DNA of 64,000 nt from Larkinella sp051857545. Its GTDB lineage: Bacteria; Bacteroidota; Bacteroidia; Cytophagales; Spirosomataceae. The translations under genes and the position numbers were made by a program. The DNA lies in the NCBI RefSeq assembly GCF_051857545.1, contig NZ_JBPZHB010000003.1, positions 496,001 through 560,000 of the forward strand. Direction: 5' to 3'. Of the stretch, positions 1 to 9,068 are shown piece after piece (the stretch's first letter is position 1; each line of letters begins with the position of its first letter). The notes under the pieces are model-generated. The model was not told the origin of the DNA. It did not search any database and was given only the letters and a program-made list of their open reading frames with translations.

Positions 1-127
1 TGGGACTAAAACCGGGGAGCATACCGCCCAGCGATAAGGCCGCTGTTCCCGCCAGCGTCTGGCCTAGAAAGGTCCTCCGCGACGGCGAACTGGCTGTGTT
101 TTCTGTTTTTAGTTTCGATTGGGTCAT
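1..127 (-). CDS. Tat-exported protein, N-terminus only
   Basis: The reading frame starts with ATG at 127 and runs leftward out of the window, so only about 42 residues are visible. They begin MTQSKLKTENTASSPSRR and continue with TFLGQTLAGTAALSLGG, a twin-arginine signal (SRRTFLG followed by a hydrophobic stretch). The protein is therefore probably folded in the cytoplasm and exported. It lies 42 bp downstream of the esterase gene on the same strand and is likely the next gene of the SusC/SusD locus. Tat-exported sugar oxidoreductases and isomerases are common in such loci, but the enzyme family cannot be told from this fragment. Confidence 0.8.
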   Translation of the reverse strand, partial: MTQSKLKTENTASSPSRRTFLGQTLAGTAALSLGGMLPGFSP

Positions 128-169
128 TGTACGGACTGTTAAATTGATAAAGGGTTGCCTGTGTTGATG

Positions 170-2482
170 TTACTGCTTGTCGGATTGTATCAAAAACCGC
201 GTAAGGTCCGCCCGCATGGGCGCGGTGATCCGGTTAATTTCTGGTGGCGTCTGGAACTGCAAGGCATCGGATTTCTGGTACATACCGTAGACGGTTTTGA
301 CCCGCTCCAGGGTGGCCTGCACCGCCGACGGATCGGCATGACGGTTCAGGCTGGGCGCGATCACCAGCAGCGGACGCGGGGCAATGCAGGCCATGATTTC
401 GTCATAATCGACCGGCGTCTGTTGCGGGTTTTCGGCAAATAGACCCAGTCGGGGTAAAAAACCGTGTTGGTAAGCGTCATTTTTCAGGCTTTCATACTGC
501 TTCGTACTCGTCCGCCAGGGCGAAAACGCAGCCACAACGGCGACCCCGGCGATCCGTTGATTGAGCGCAGCCGCCATCAGGGCGACGCTGCCGCCGATGG
601 TTTCGCCCAGTACATAAATCTGCCGGTTGTCAAGGCCTTCGTAAGTTTCAAGCGCATCCACGCACGCCCGGACATCGCTCACCATTTTGCCCATTTTGGA
701 CCAGCCCGGGAAACGATCGTAAAAGTAGGTGCCTTCTTCCAGGCGGTTTCCGAATCCCAGCAGGTCGATGGCCAAAACCGCAAACCCCTGATCCAGAACC
801 TCCTGAAATAGAACTTCATTACCCCGCCCGCCCTCGGGTTTGTAGCCAACGGCGTAGCCGGTGTTGTAATTGTAAGAATGCAGGTAAATGACAACGGGTC
901 TCTTTTTGCCTGGCTTCAACGGACCATCCGGCTGGTACAGGGTGCCGCTCAGGTGGTCGCCCATGGCGGTATACGGCCCCAGATGCGTAATTGTCGCGCG
1001 TTTGGGTTTGGGGCGGCCCGTGATGCCGTCGATCCAGTCGACGCGGTCGATGATGGTGGCGGCTACGGGATTGGGTTTCACTCCGGCGGGTTCATCCCCC
1101 AGCAACCAGTTGAGACGTGCCCGGATGGCCTGCTTCTGGCGACCCAGCGCAACGGTATCTTTGGCTTCGTTCAGGCGGATCGCGGGCCAGGAGGGACGTA
1201 CGGTTTTAGTCGTTCGGAGCCAGTTCGGATAGGAAAAATCACAATACCGGACGTTTTCCCACCGGGCGGTTTTTCGTTTAAACTGGTTGTCCAGAAAGTC
1301 CAGGCACCGTTCCACATCCCGGGTCGTCACGGCATGTTCGCCCATGCGGGGAAGCAGGCCAATTTTTTCGGGCGATTTCAGAAAATCATAGACGGTTTTT
1401 ACGGACTGGTAACACTGCTCGTTCGCCCAGGGATTCAACTGCCGTTCCACCGTCGAGTAGGTGAGCAGCAAACTGCGCGGAGCGATCAGGGCCAGAAGCT
1501 GGTTCTGGTCGATGGGCAGGCGGTCTTCCCGCCCGAAGAAAAACCGCAGACGCGGGTGAAACCAGTGGGCCGCGTTGGCGCAAATGTCGTCGATGGTCTG
1601 GTTGCCGTATTGCGGGTCGCTAAACCGCCAGGGCGTAATGCCGCCCGTTCCGCAACTGCTGGAAATGACAGCCGCAAACCGCTCGTCGAACGCAGCCGCC
1701 CACAAGGCCTGCTTGCCATTGCGCGAATGCCCCGTAATGGCGATCTGGGCCGGATTGACTTCGTTTCGCGTAACCAGGTAATCCACTACCCGCGAAGCAC
1801 CCCAGGCCCGGCGCATCAAACCGGTAAAGTCATAGTCGGGGTAAAGAGCCTGATAGGCCTGCGTGTCGTCCTGCGTATCGGCCCCGGCATACACGCAACC
1901 GATGTAGCCGCGCTTGACGGCCAGTTGCGCCCAACCCCGGTGGGTCACGGGCGTCATGTAAACCGGTAAGGACCCTTTTCCCGGCGGAATCATCAGTTCC
2001 AGCGTCATGCGGGCGCGGTTTTCGGGACCAAATGACAGCTCGATCCGTTGAATCCGGACGGCCCCTTCGTAACGGTCAGAAAGCATCCGGGGGTTCACGG
2101 ACGCGGGAGCCGGGGGGACGGTTCCACTGATCCAGTGCTGAAATTCCCGCCTGATCCGGTTTCGTTCCTGCGACCAGTCGGCTGCGGTTTGGATGCGTTT
2201 TCCGGTCGTGCCCGACATCAGCGGGTCGGGCAGAAACGGTACGGACGGAAGTGCGGAAAAATCGGGGGGTAATTCGCCCGTTCGCCGTTGCCAATCCAGC
2301 CAGGTGCTGTCCTGAAGCGTCACCCGCCGACTGATCGGATGCCGGTGATCCTGCCGCACATTCAGCCGCAGTGATTCTTCCAGATACTGTTTCCGCCGGG
2401 CCAGGTCAGCCTGCGCCCAAAGCGAGGTTGCCAGAGGGCCGGTTAACAGAAGGATCAAAATCAGGCGAAGCGAATAGCGCAT
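170..2482 (-). CDS. Two-domain esterase: CE15 glucuronoyl esterase-like plus dienelactone hydrolase-like
   Basis: This secreted esterase of about 770 residues has two alpha/beta-hydrolase domains. I chose the ATG at 2482 because it opens directly onto a signal peptide (MRYSLRLILILLLTG...WAQ); the frame stays open to an ATG at 2518. Numbering from 2482, the first domain carries the CE15 nucleophile motif GHSRNGK (Ser253), then DERFAAVISSSCGTGG, LPIDQNQLLALIAPR and a likely catalytic His383 (MGEHAVTTRD). This matches bacterial glucuronoyl esterases, which cut lignin-glucuronoxylan esters. The second domain (about 515-770) resembles acetyl-xylan esterase or dienelactone hydrolase, but its nucleophile elbow reads GETIGG, with Thr628 where Ser is expected. 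The gene follows susD almost directly, which supports a role in glycan breakdown. The exact substrate is inferred. Confidence 0.85.
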   Translation of the reverse strand: MRYSLRLILILLLTGPLATSLWAQADLARRKQYLEESLRLNVRQDHRHPISRRVTLQDSTWLDWQRRTGELPPDFSALPSVPFLPDPLMSGTTGKRIQTAADWSQERNRIRREFQHWISGTVPPAPASVNPRMLSDRYEGAVRIQRIELSFGPENRARMTLELMIPPGKGSLPVYMTPVTHRGWAQLAVKRGYIGCVYAGADTQDDTQAYQALYPDYDFTGLMRRAWGASRVVDYLVTRNEVNPAQIAITGHSRNGKQALWAAAFDERFAAVISSSCGTGGITPWRFSDPQYGNQTIDDICANAAHWFHPRLRFFFGREDRLPIDQNQLLALIAPRSLLLTYSTVERQLNPWANEQCYQSVKTVYDFLKSPEKIGLLPRMGEHAVTTRDVERCLDFLDNQFKRKTARWENVRYCDFSYPNWLRTTKTVRPSWPAIRLNEAKDTVALGRQKQAIRARLNWLLGDEPAGVKPNPVAATIIDRVDWIDGITGRPKPKRATITHLGPYTAMGDHLSGTLYQPDGPLKPGKKRPVVIYLHSYNYNTGYAVGYKPEGGRGNEVLFQEVLDQGFAVLAIDLLGFGNRLEEGTYFYDRFPGWSKMGKMVSDVRACVDALETYEGLDNRQIYVLGETIGGSVALMAAALNQRIAGVAVVAAFSPWRTSTKQYESLKNDAYQHGFLPRLGLFAENPQQTPVDYDEIMACIAPRPLLVIAPSLNRHADPSAVQATLERVKTVYGMYQKSDALQFQTPPEINRITAPMRADLTRFLIQSDKQ

Positions 2483-2518
2483 GGTTGAGAAAGGGTTTGA
2501 CGAACGGGCTTTACCCAC

Positions 2519-4042
2519 TTAAAAGGTATAATGTGGATTTTGCTCCAGTGCCTTGTTCCGGTTCCAGGCATCGCGCGGGATGGGGAACAGAATGGGGACG
2601 GTGCTCAGCCACGGTTTTTTGTCAATTTCCAGGTCCTTGATGTTGGGGCGGTTGGCCTTGATAAAATCAATGAAGCGCCCGCGTCGGTTGAGGTCAGAAA
2701 ATGCCCCCGCCGGTTCCCAGATGAATTCCATGCGTCGTTCGTAGAAAATGGCATCCAGCACCTCCGCTTTGTTCAGCGTTGCCGGTTTGGCCGCCAGACC
2801 GGCCCGCACCCGGATGCGGTTGACCTGCTGCATGGCGTCCTGCGAGCGACCCACTTCGTTGAGGGCTTCGGCGTAATTGAGCAGGGCTTCGGCAAACCGC
2901 AGAATGGGCGGGTTGATGCCGGAGTTGGTCAGCGCGGGGCCTTCCCAGTATTTGGTAACGATATAACCCGTTCGGGACCAGCCCGCTGGTACGTCTTTCG
3001 GCATCACAAACGCGGGCATGTCCTGATGCGCTTCGCCCGGCCCGATGATGACGCTCCAGTAGCGTTTGTCCTTGATTTTGCCACCGGCCTCTTTTTCAAA
3101 AGCGTTCACCCATTGCGGTTGCGGTACGAAGTTACTCCAGGCGGCACTTCCACTGTATTGTGACGGCGATCCGCGCGGGGCGGTCCGCTTCACGAGGTTG
3201 TTGCCTTCCGCATCCGGGGAAACCCGAAACTGGGTCGAGAACAAAATCTCCTTGTTGTTTTCGTTGCTTTCGCGAAACACGTCCCGGAAGTTGGGAATCA
3301 GGTCGTAGGCTCCGGTCGCGATCAGGTCTTCGCTGTATTTGACGGCTTCGGCCCATTTTTGCTGCCACAGGCTGGCTTTCACCAGATAGCCCAGAGCGGC
3401 TCCTTTGGTGGCCCGGCCCACATCGGCGGTTCCGGTCCAGGCCGTTGGCAGCGCCTTGGCGGCTTCCTGCAAATCGGTTTCGATCTGTTTCCAGGTTTCG
3501 GCCGCCGTGGCCCGCGGAATGGCGAGGTTGGAGGAGGCATCCAGTTTTTCGGTAATCAGCGGCACCCCGCCGAAATAATTGACGAGCCGGTAATAAAACA
3601 ACGCCCGTAGAAACCGCGCCTGCCCCAGAATCAAGGCCTGATTGGCTGGGTTGATGCCGCTCATTTTGGTTGCTCCGTCGATCACCAGGTTGGCGCGGCC
3701 AATGCCCTGATAAGCCGCCTGATAAACGTCCCGGATAATGGTGTTGCTCGACGGCAGGTTTAGCGAGTGCAGTTCAATCCGGTTGGCACTGCCGTCCATT
3801 TCGTACATATCGCCCGACATCGCCCACTCGATATCGGCGGCATCGCGGACGTTCGTAAACGTTTCCTCGCGTTGCAAAACCGCATAGGTGCCGATCAGAG
3901 CCGCCTGGGCGTCCGATTCGGTCAGGAAGAAATTGGCATCGGTCAAAACATCCTTGGGCGTCAGTGTCAGAAACGAATCACTGCACGCGGTGGCCGTCAG
4001 CAAAAAACCGGTGAGGGCCAAGTAGTTGATATACTTGCGCAT
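2519..4042 (-). CDS. SusD/RagB family outer-membrane glycan-binding lipoprotein
   Basis: This 507-residue protein is the surface lipoprotein partner of the SusC porin upstream. It begins MRKYINYLALTGFLLTATAC with a lipobox cysteine at residue 20, followed by the N-terminal pattern SDSFLTLTPKDVLTDANFF typical of SusD. The middle has the TPR-like helices seen in the family (ARFLRALFYYRLVNYFGGVPLI), and the C-terminus has the usual RRMEFIWE...DLNRRGR and IPRDAWNRNKALEQNP segments. It starts 13 bp after the susC stop, so the two are surely co-transcribed. SusD proteins lid the SusC barrel and bind the oligosaccharide to be imported. The glycan itself cannot be read from sequence; the neighbouring CE15-like esterase hints at a uronic-acid-containing polymer. 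Confidence 0.97.
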   Translation of the reverse strand: MRKYINYLALTGFLLTATACSDSFLTLTPKDVLTDANFFLTESDAQAALIGTYAVLQREETFTNVRDAADIEWAMSGDMYEMDGSANRIELHSLNLPSSNTIIRDVYQAAYQGIGRANLVIDGATKMSGINPANQALILGQARFLRALFYYRLVNYFGGVPLITEKLDASSNLAIPRATAAETWKQIETDLQEAAKALPTAWTGTADVGRATKGAALGYLVKASLWQQKWAEAVKYSEDLIATGAYDLIPNFRDVFRESNENNKEILFSTQFRVSPDAEGNNLVKRTAPRGSPSQYSGSAAWSNFVPQPQWVNAFEKEAGGKIKDKRYWSVIIGPGEAHQDMPAFVMPKDVPAGWSRTGYIVTKYWEGPALTNSGINPPILRFAEALLNYAEALNEVGRSQDAMQQVNRIRVRAGLAAKPATLNKAEVLDAIFYERRMEFIWEPAGAFSDLNRRGRFIDFIKANRPNIKDLEIDKKPWLSTVPILFPIPRDAWNRNKALEQNPHYTF

Positions 4043-4055
4043 GAGTTCGGTTGGA

Positions 4056-7000
4056 TTAAAAGTTCAGATTGATACCCGCCATGAACGTCCGGGGTTGCGG
4101 ATAAACGCCATCGTCGATCCCGGCCTGCAACGGATTCAGGCTGCCGATTTCGGGATCGAAACCCGAATATTTCGTGAACGTGAACAGGTTCTGGGCCGAT
4201 ACGTACACGCGCGCACCCTGGAACGCCCGGGTTCTGGACAGCAGCGATGCCGGAATCCGGTAGCCTAGCGTGACGTTCCGAATCCGGAGGTAATCGCCGT
4301 CTTCGACGTAAAAAGTTGAGCTGTTTCCGAAGTTTCCGTTGGCATCGGTATACTGCAATTTGGGCACATCGTTGCGGCCACTGCCGGGTGTCCAGCGGTT
4401 CAGCACGTCCTTCACGCCGTTGATGACGCCCGATCCCCCAAAATATTTGAGCGGATAAACCGACCGGCGGTTGGCGTTGTAGATCTGGCTGCCTCCGATG
4501 CCCTGCACGATGATGTTCAGGTCAAACCCTTTGTACGACAGATCGGCGTTGGCGCCATACATCAGCGTCGGCCACGGACTTCCGATCCGCACCTGATCTT
4601 GATCCGTCAACTGATTGTCGCCGTTGATATCCCGAAACCGGAAGTCACCCGCTTTGGCGTTGGGTTGCAGCACTTTGTTGACCTCCTCATTGGTTTGGTA
4701 GATGCCATCGACCTGATAGCCCCGGTAATACCCAATCGGTTGCCCCACTTCGGTGTAGGTCGCCCGCATGTCGAAGTAGCTGGATACGGTAGCCCCCGTG
4801 ATCGGCTGGCCGACGCCCAGGCTTTTGACTTCGTTTTTGAGCGTCGAAATGTTCGTATTGACGTCATACCGGAACTGGCCGACCTTGCCTCGGTAGCCGA
4901 GTAAAAACTCCCAGCCCCGGTTTTGAACCTTGCCGCCGTTGACGGAGGGCGCATTCTGGAAACCGGCTTCCACCGAAACCGGCAGACTCACCAGCATGTC
5001 TTTGGTGTTTTTGACGTAGTAATCCGTCGTCAGATACAGCCGGTCGTTGAAGAACGACGCGTCGATCCCGAAGTTGGTTTGTTCACTGATTTCCCACTTC
5101 AGGTTGGGGTTACCGGGCCGCGACATGCTCGCTCCGATGACCAGTCCCTGGTTGGTGCCCAGCACGTAGTTGTCGTTGACGGTTCCGATCTGGATCGTGC
5201 TCAGATAGCCGAAAGAGCCGATGGCGTCGTTCCCCAACTGCCCCCAGCTTCCGCGCAGTTTCAGCGAGTTAATGGCGGGAATGCCTTTCATAAACGCTTC
5301 GTCCGACAGGTTCCAGCCCGCCGAAACCGACGGGAAATTGCCCCATTTGTGCTTCGGTCCGAAGTTGGACGAACCGTCGCGTCGCATGCTGACCGAGAGC
5401 AAATACCGCTCTTTGTATGAATAATTGACCCTGCCTAAATACGATGCCAGTGAATAGAGCGAACCGGTGCCACTCGCCCGGCGCTGCGTATCGTTGCTGC
5501 CGTTGATGACCTGTAATTGCTCATTCTGGAAATCCAGCGCCGTTACGGAAACCCAGTCCGAAACGTTTTTCTGGGCGGTTTGCCCCACAACCGCGCTGAT
5601 GCGGTGTGCCCCCACATCCGTGGAATAGGAGAGCGTGTTTTCAACCAGCCAGTTAAGCCCCTGCGTAAACGTGTTGCCCAGCCGAGCCTGCAGGTTGCGG
5701 TAATGGCCACGTTCGGCTTTCGGTTCCCAAGTCGTCGACCGGTTGTTGCTGGCGTCGATGCCCACGCTGGTGCGCCATTTGAGTCCCTTAATGACCTCGT
5801 ATTCACCGAACATGTTGCCGTAGATGCGCAGGTTGTAGAGGTAATTTTCGATGGAATTGGCCCGGAGCAGCGGGTTGTCACCCTGGGTCGTGTAATAGGC
5901 AGACGATCCGTTGACCACGGCGCTGGGGCCCAGGGTCGGATAAAACTGCTGGGCGAGGTTGAAAATACCGATCCGCAGATCCTGGTTCTGCTGTCCTTTG
6001 GCCTGCGAGTAGGTGAGGGCCATCGTTCCGCCAAACTTCAGTTTGTTCGTTACGATCAGATCGGCGGTAGCCCGGGCCGTGTAGCGTTTGTACCAGGTTT
6101 CGATGAGCGTTCCCTGCTGGTCCCGGTAGCCGAGGGTCAGGGCGCCTTTCAGTTTCTGGCTGCCACCCGAAATGCTAAGATCCACGTTTTGTACCGGCGC
6201 ACTGCTGAAAACTTCGCCGATCCAGTCGGTTCCCTGACCGAAGGAAGCCGGGTTGGCCCATTCCGGATTGGGTGCCATGCCGGAGTTGGTATACAGTTCG
6301 TTGGCTAAGGTTGCAAATTCCTGCCCGTTCAGAAATTCGGGCTTTTTCCACAGTTGCTGAATCCCGGTATACGCGTTCAGGCTCACTTTTGCCTGGCCTT
6401 CTTTTCCGCGTTTGGTCGTGATCAGAATAACGCCGTTGGCGGCCCGCGCTCCGTAAATGGCCGCAGCCGCAGCATCTTTCAGAATTTCGACGGATTCGAT
6501 GTCATTTGGGTTGATGATCGATAAACCGTCTACCTGATCCGAACTGCCGCTGATGCCCATATTCCCACCACCGAGTGGAAAACCGTCGACCACATACAGC
6601 GGCTGGTTTCCCCCCGTTGTCCCGACACCCCGAATCCGAACGGAAGCGCCACCACCGGGCGCACCGCTGGTTTGGCTGATGAAAACACCCGGAACACGCC
6701 CCTGCAGGGACGAGGTAACGCTGTTAGTGGCTACTTTTTGCAATTCTTCCGCTTTGACCGACGAAACCGATCCGGTCAGTTCGCGCTTGAGCTGAGTTCC
6801 GTAACCGACTACCACCACTTCGTTGAGTGAAGAAGCTGCCTGTTGCAGCAGCACGTCGATGGTCGTCTGGCCTTCGATTTTTACTTCCTGGGTCGTGTAA
6901 CCGATGTAAGAGAATACGAGTACATCGTTCGGTTTGGCATCGATGCTGTACTTGCCGTCGCCATCGGTGGAAACACCCCGGGTTGTGCCTTTGATGGCTA

Positions 7001-7163
7001 CGTTGGCACCCGGCAGGGGCGACTGGGCGAGGTTATCCCGAATAACCCCTTTAATCGGGGTAGAAATTTGGGCCATTGCCGACCGGTTGGCCAGCAGAAC
7101 CAGCAACCAGAGGCAGGTTACCTGCCAGACGAGCCGTCGCAGGCGTTGGGGAGCAGTTGTCAT
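4056..7163 (-). CDS. SusC/RagA family TonB-dependent outer-membrane transporter
   Basis: This TonB-linked outer-membrane transporter has about 1035 residues. I place the start at the ATG at 7163 (MTTAPQRLRRLVWQV) because it leads straight into the signal peptide ending SAMAQ; the frame is open to 7211. Next come a carboxypeptidase-regulatory-like domain (IKGVIRDNLAQSPLPGANV, then TTRGVSTDGDGKYSI), the SusC signature around LNEVVVVGYGTQLKRELTGSV, the plug domain (GRVPGVFISQTSGAPGGG, SVEILKDAAAAAIYGARAANGVI) and a long beta-barrel ending in a C-terminal Phe (AGINLNF). It imports oligosaccharides using TonB energy. The susD gene follows 13 bp later. A CG-centred palindrome at 7239-7260 lies 75 bp upstream and may be its operator. 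Confidence 0.97.
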   Translation of the reverse strand: MTTAPQRLRRLVWQVTCLWLLVLLANRSAMAQISTPIKGVIRDNLAQSPLPGANVAIKGTTRGVSTDGDGKYSIDAKPNDVLVFSYIGYTTQEVKIEGQTTIDVLLQQAASSLNEVVVVGYGTQLKRELTGSVSSVKAEELQKVATNSVTSSLQGRVPGVFISQTSGAPGGGASVRIRGVGTTGGNQPLYVVDGFPLGGGNMGISGSSDQVDGLSIINPNDIESVEILKDAAAAAIYGARAANGVILITTKRGKEGQAKVSLNAYTGIQQLWKKPEFLNGQEFATLANELYTNSGMAPNPEWANPASFGQGTDWIGEVFSSAPVQNVDLSISGGSQKLKGALTLGYRDQQGTLIETWYKRYTARATADLIVTNKLKFGGTMALTYSQAKGQQNQDLRIGIFNLAQQFYPTLGPSAVVNGSSAYYTTQGDNPLLRANSIENYLYNLRIYGNMFGEYEVIKGLKWRTSVGIDASNNRSTTWEPKAERGHYRNLQARLGNTFTQGLNWLVENTLSYSTDVGAHRISAVVGQTAQKNVSDWVSVTALDFQNEQLQVINGSNDTQRRASGTGSLYSLASYLGRVNYSYKERYLLSVSMRRDGSSNFGPKHKWGNFPSVSAGWNLSDEAFMKGIPAINSLKLRGSWGQLGNDAIGSFGYLSTIQIGTVNDNYVLGTNQGLVIGASMSRPGNPNLKWEISEQTNFGIDASFFNDRLYLTTDYYVKNTKDMLVSLPVSVEAGFQNAPSVNGGKVQNRGWEFLLGYRGKVGQFRYDVNTNISTLKNEVKSLGVGQPITGATVSSYFDMRATYTEVGQPIGYYRGYQVDGIYQTNEEVNKVLQPNAKAGDFRFRDINGDNQLTDQDQVRIGSPWPTLMYGANADLSYKGFDLNIIVQGIGGSQIYNANRRSVYPLKYFGGSGVINGVKDVLNRWTPGSGRNDVPKLQYTDANGNFGNSSTFYVEDGDYLRIRNVTLGYRIPASLLSRTRAFQGARVYVSAQNLFTFTKYSGFDPEIGSLNPLQAGIDDGVYPQPRTFMAGINLNF

Positions 7164-7238
7164 AGTGTAAAGGATTTGAGCATGAGAAAAACTGGAAATA
7201 AACCAATTCATGAAGGGGGTTAATTGAGCAGAAAAGGC

Positions 7239-7260
7239 ATTCCGGGTACGTACCCGGAAT
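7239..7260. promoter_or_regulatory. 22-bp perfect palindrome, candidate operator for susC
   Basis: The element is self-complementary over 22 bp with core CGGGTACGTACCCG. A 13/14 match to the core lies at 8329-8342 before the oxidoreductase gene. Palindromes with a central CG are typical of LacI-family operators, so a shared sugar-responsive regulator is a reasonable inference. It also lies 18 bp after the oxidoreductase stop and could form a hairpin followed by a short T-run (CCTTTTC) on the minus strand, so a terminator role is the alternative. Confidence 0.5.
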
Positions 7261-7278
7261 CGGAACTAAAAAAGGATA

Positions 7279-8295
7279 CTACGCTTTTTGCGCTTTTTTC
7301 AGGACGCTGGCGAGGCTCACAGCGACGCCACCCTGCCGTTTGCTTTCGTCGGCGGCTTCCATGAAGGCAAAAATTTCGATGGTTTCTTCGGGCTTGACGG
7401 GCGTTTCACCGGTTTCGAAAAAGTGGATGATGTCTTTCAGCAGTGGGTTGTAACCGGCGTAGGGTCCCAAGGTTACGTTGCCATTTTTGGTATATACCGT
7501 GCCGCCGTATTCGTGTTTGCCAGTACGGGTTCCGCGAAAGGTTCCCACGCGTCCGTCGCTCCAGGTACCGATCACGATGTCGGTATCGGGCGTATGGACC
7601 CGCGTCACACTCTGACAGCCCGTTCCCATGGCCGTAAACAGCGTTTCGACGCCGTGAATACCGTACCAGAACAGATCGGGATGTGTTTTTTCCAAAACCG
7701 CCGGGCTGTAGGTGTCGGCACCCACGACCAGGCTTTTGTCGATGCTGTCCATGCCTTTGATATAGCGCAGCGACGATGCCGAGAAAACGGGGATGTTTTT
7801 CTTCCTGGACAGATCAAAAATGGCAATGGCGTCGGCGAGCGAAGCGGCAATGGGTTTATCGATGAAAACGCGTTTTCCTGCTGCAAAAACCTTGGCAACC
7901 TGTTCCCGGTGCAACCGACCGTCGTTGGTTTCCAGCATCACGACGTCCACTTTACGCAGCAGATCATCAATCGAATCCGCGATCTCGACGCCCAGTTTTT
8001 TGACCTCTTCGATGTAGCCGGGAATTCGTTTGACGCTGGTTTCGATGTCGTTGCTGCCTTTGGGGTAAGCCGCCACCACCCGATACCCGGCCCAGTCGGG
8101 ATTGGGGCTTGGGTTGTTGAGTTCTTTGGTGAAGGCAATGCTGTGGGAGGTGTCCAGCCCGATGATGCCCACTTTTTTCCCCTGGAGTGGCCCGGCTGGC
8201 ACCGATCCGGCGGTTGCGAACGGAAGCAGGTAGGACCCTAAACCGGCGGATGCTGTCAGCATTGAGAATTTTCTACGATTAAGTGTATTTGCCAT
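7279..8295 (-). CDS. Gfo/Idh/MocA family oxidoreductase, exported
   Basis: This 338-residue NAD(P)-dependent sugar oxidoreductase-like protein starts with a probable Tat signal (MANTLNRRKFSMLTASAGLGSYLLPF). It is followed by a Rossmann fold (KKVGIIGLDTSHSIAFTKEL). The segment VDVVMLETNDGRLHREQVAKVFAAGKRVFIDKPIAASLADAIAI carries the EKP-like motif, here DKP, whose lysine is the usual catalytic residue of the family. The gene heads a minus-strand set with susC, susD and the esterase, so it probably processes released sugars or uronic acids in the periplasm. The substrate is unknown. A CGTGTACGTACCCG site sits 34 bp before its ATG. Confidence 0.9.
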   Translation of the reverse strand: MANTLNRRKFSMLTASAGLGSYLLPFATAGSVPAGPLQGKKVGIIGLDTSHSIAFTKELNNPSPNPDWAGYRVVAAYPKGSNDIETSVKRIPGYIEEVKKLGVEIADSIDDLLRKVDVVMLETNDGRLHREQVAKVFAAGKRVFIDKPIAASLADAIAIFDLSRKKNIPVFSASSLRYIKGMDSIDKSLVVGADTYSPAVLEKTHPDLFWYGIHGVETLFTAMGTGCQSVTRVHTPDTDIVIGTWSDGRVGTFRGTRTGKHEYGGTVYTKNGNVTLGPYAGYNPLLKDIIHFFETGETPVKPEETIEIFAFMEAADESKRQGGVAVSLASVLKKAQKA

Positions 8296-8622
8296 ATAAT
8301 ATTTTACAAGGGTATGGGTTTGTAAAAACGTGTACGTACCCGAAAGGTGGGATTCAAAATTTAATAAAACAAATAAATTGTATATTTATTAAATTAATAC
8401 TATTTAAAGGGTAAATAGTTGTATTAAAATTAGTTTTTAGAAGGGGATAGTCTGCCGGATTGCCGGTCATCCGGATTTCAATCCGGCGGAGGAGAAATAG
8501 AGAAGTTGTTTCCGTATGGGTACAGGCATTCCTACGGGATAAACGCCTGGGTCAACGAATGGAAGTTCGCAAATTTTGGGTCAAAAGACCATTGACCGTG
8601 GGGCAAAAAGGGAATCGTTTGA
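8296..8622. other. Gene-free interval between oxidoreductase and MerC-like gene
   Basis: No convincing coding frame is present here. The left part (8296-8345) holds the leader of the oxidoreductase gene with the CGTGTACGTACCCG site. The middle (8355-8445) is very AT-rich. A nested stem-loop with outer arms CCGGATTG (8455-8462) and CAATCCGG (8479-8486) may mark transcript ends for the MerC-like gene, but no T-run follows it. Confidence 0.5.
8329..8342. promoter_or_regulatory. Candidate operator before the oxidoreductase gene
   Basis: The 14-mer CGTGTACGTACCCG matches the centre of the susC palindrome at 7239-7260 at 13 of 14 positions. It lies 34 bp upstream of the ATG at 8295. A weak -7-like TACCCTTG on the minus strand lies between the site and the gene. 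Joint control of the two transcripts by one regulator is inferred. Confidence 0.5.
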
Positions 8623-9003
8623 TTAATGCGCGTGGCGCAGGCGGTGAAGCCGGATGTTGGTGAGGTGGGTCAAAACCAGGCCTAAAGAGGCTGCGTAGCC
8701 GAGGTATTCGAAGGTTTCGCTAACGTCTTCCAGCAAAATGGCCACGGCAAAAACGCTCAGGAAAAACCACAGGCAGACTTTGATGGCGGGCGTGGTGAAA
8801 TGCCGGGTGGCAAAATAAACCGCTACGATGTTGACACCGATGAAGACATAATCGAGACTGAGGTAGCCGACCCGAACGGTGTCGTTGGCCAGAAAAGACG
8901 ACGATACGAGCAGAATGGGCGTGATCAGGCAGTGAATGATGCACAATACCGATCCGCTAATTCCGATGTAATCCGCCTTGCTGCCTAGCTCTCCCAATTT
9001 CAT
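8623..9003 (-). CDS. MerC-domain small membrane protein
   Basis: This 126-residue protein has four predicted membrane segments and the MerC-type metal motif CIIHCLITPILLV near residues 20-32, with two cysteines flanking a histidine. MerC proteins were first known as mercuric-ion carriers. In Bacteroidota, short MerC-domain proteins often stand alone and are not proof of mercury resistance; no merA, merP or merR is in this window. The gene is divergent from a lipoprotein gene, with two Fur-family-like palindromes between them. Control by metal, probably zinc, is therefore more likely than control by mercury. Function in metal movement across the inner membrane is inferred. Confidence 0.85.
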   Translation of the reverse strand: MKLGELGSKADYIGISGSVLCIIHCLITPILLVSSSFLANDTVRVGYLSLDYVFIGVNIVAVYFATRHFTTPAIKVCLWFFLSVFAVAILLEDVSETFEYLGYAASLGLVLTHLTNIRLHRLRHAH

Positions 9004-9068
9004 AGTCGTCCGTTTGCTCAGTAATCATTGCAAAATAAACAGATGGTTTTGTACCGATCAAGATTATT

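Noticed and set aside
878..1969. A 363-codon plus-strand frame inside the CE15 esterase gene
   Set aside because: No signal, motif or spacing supports it, and the esterase is certain on the other strand.
8623..9003. Mercury-resistance locus
   Set aside because: Only a MerC-domain protein is present, with no merA, merP, merT or merR. The operator shape points to a Fur-family regulator.
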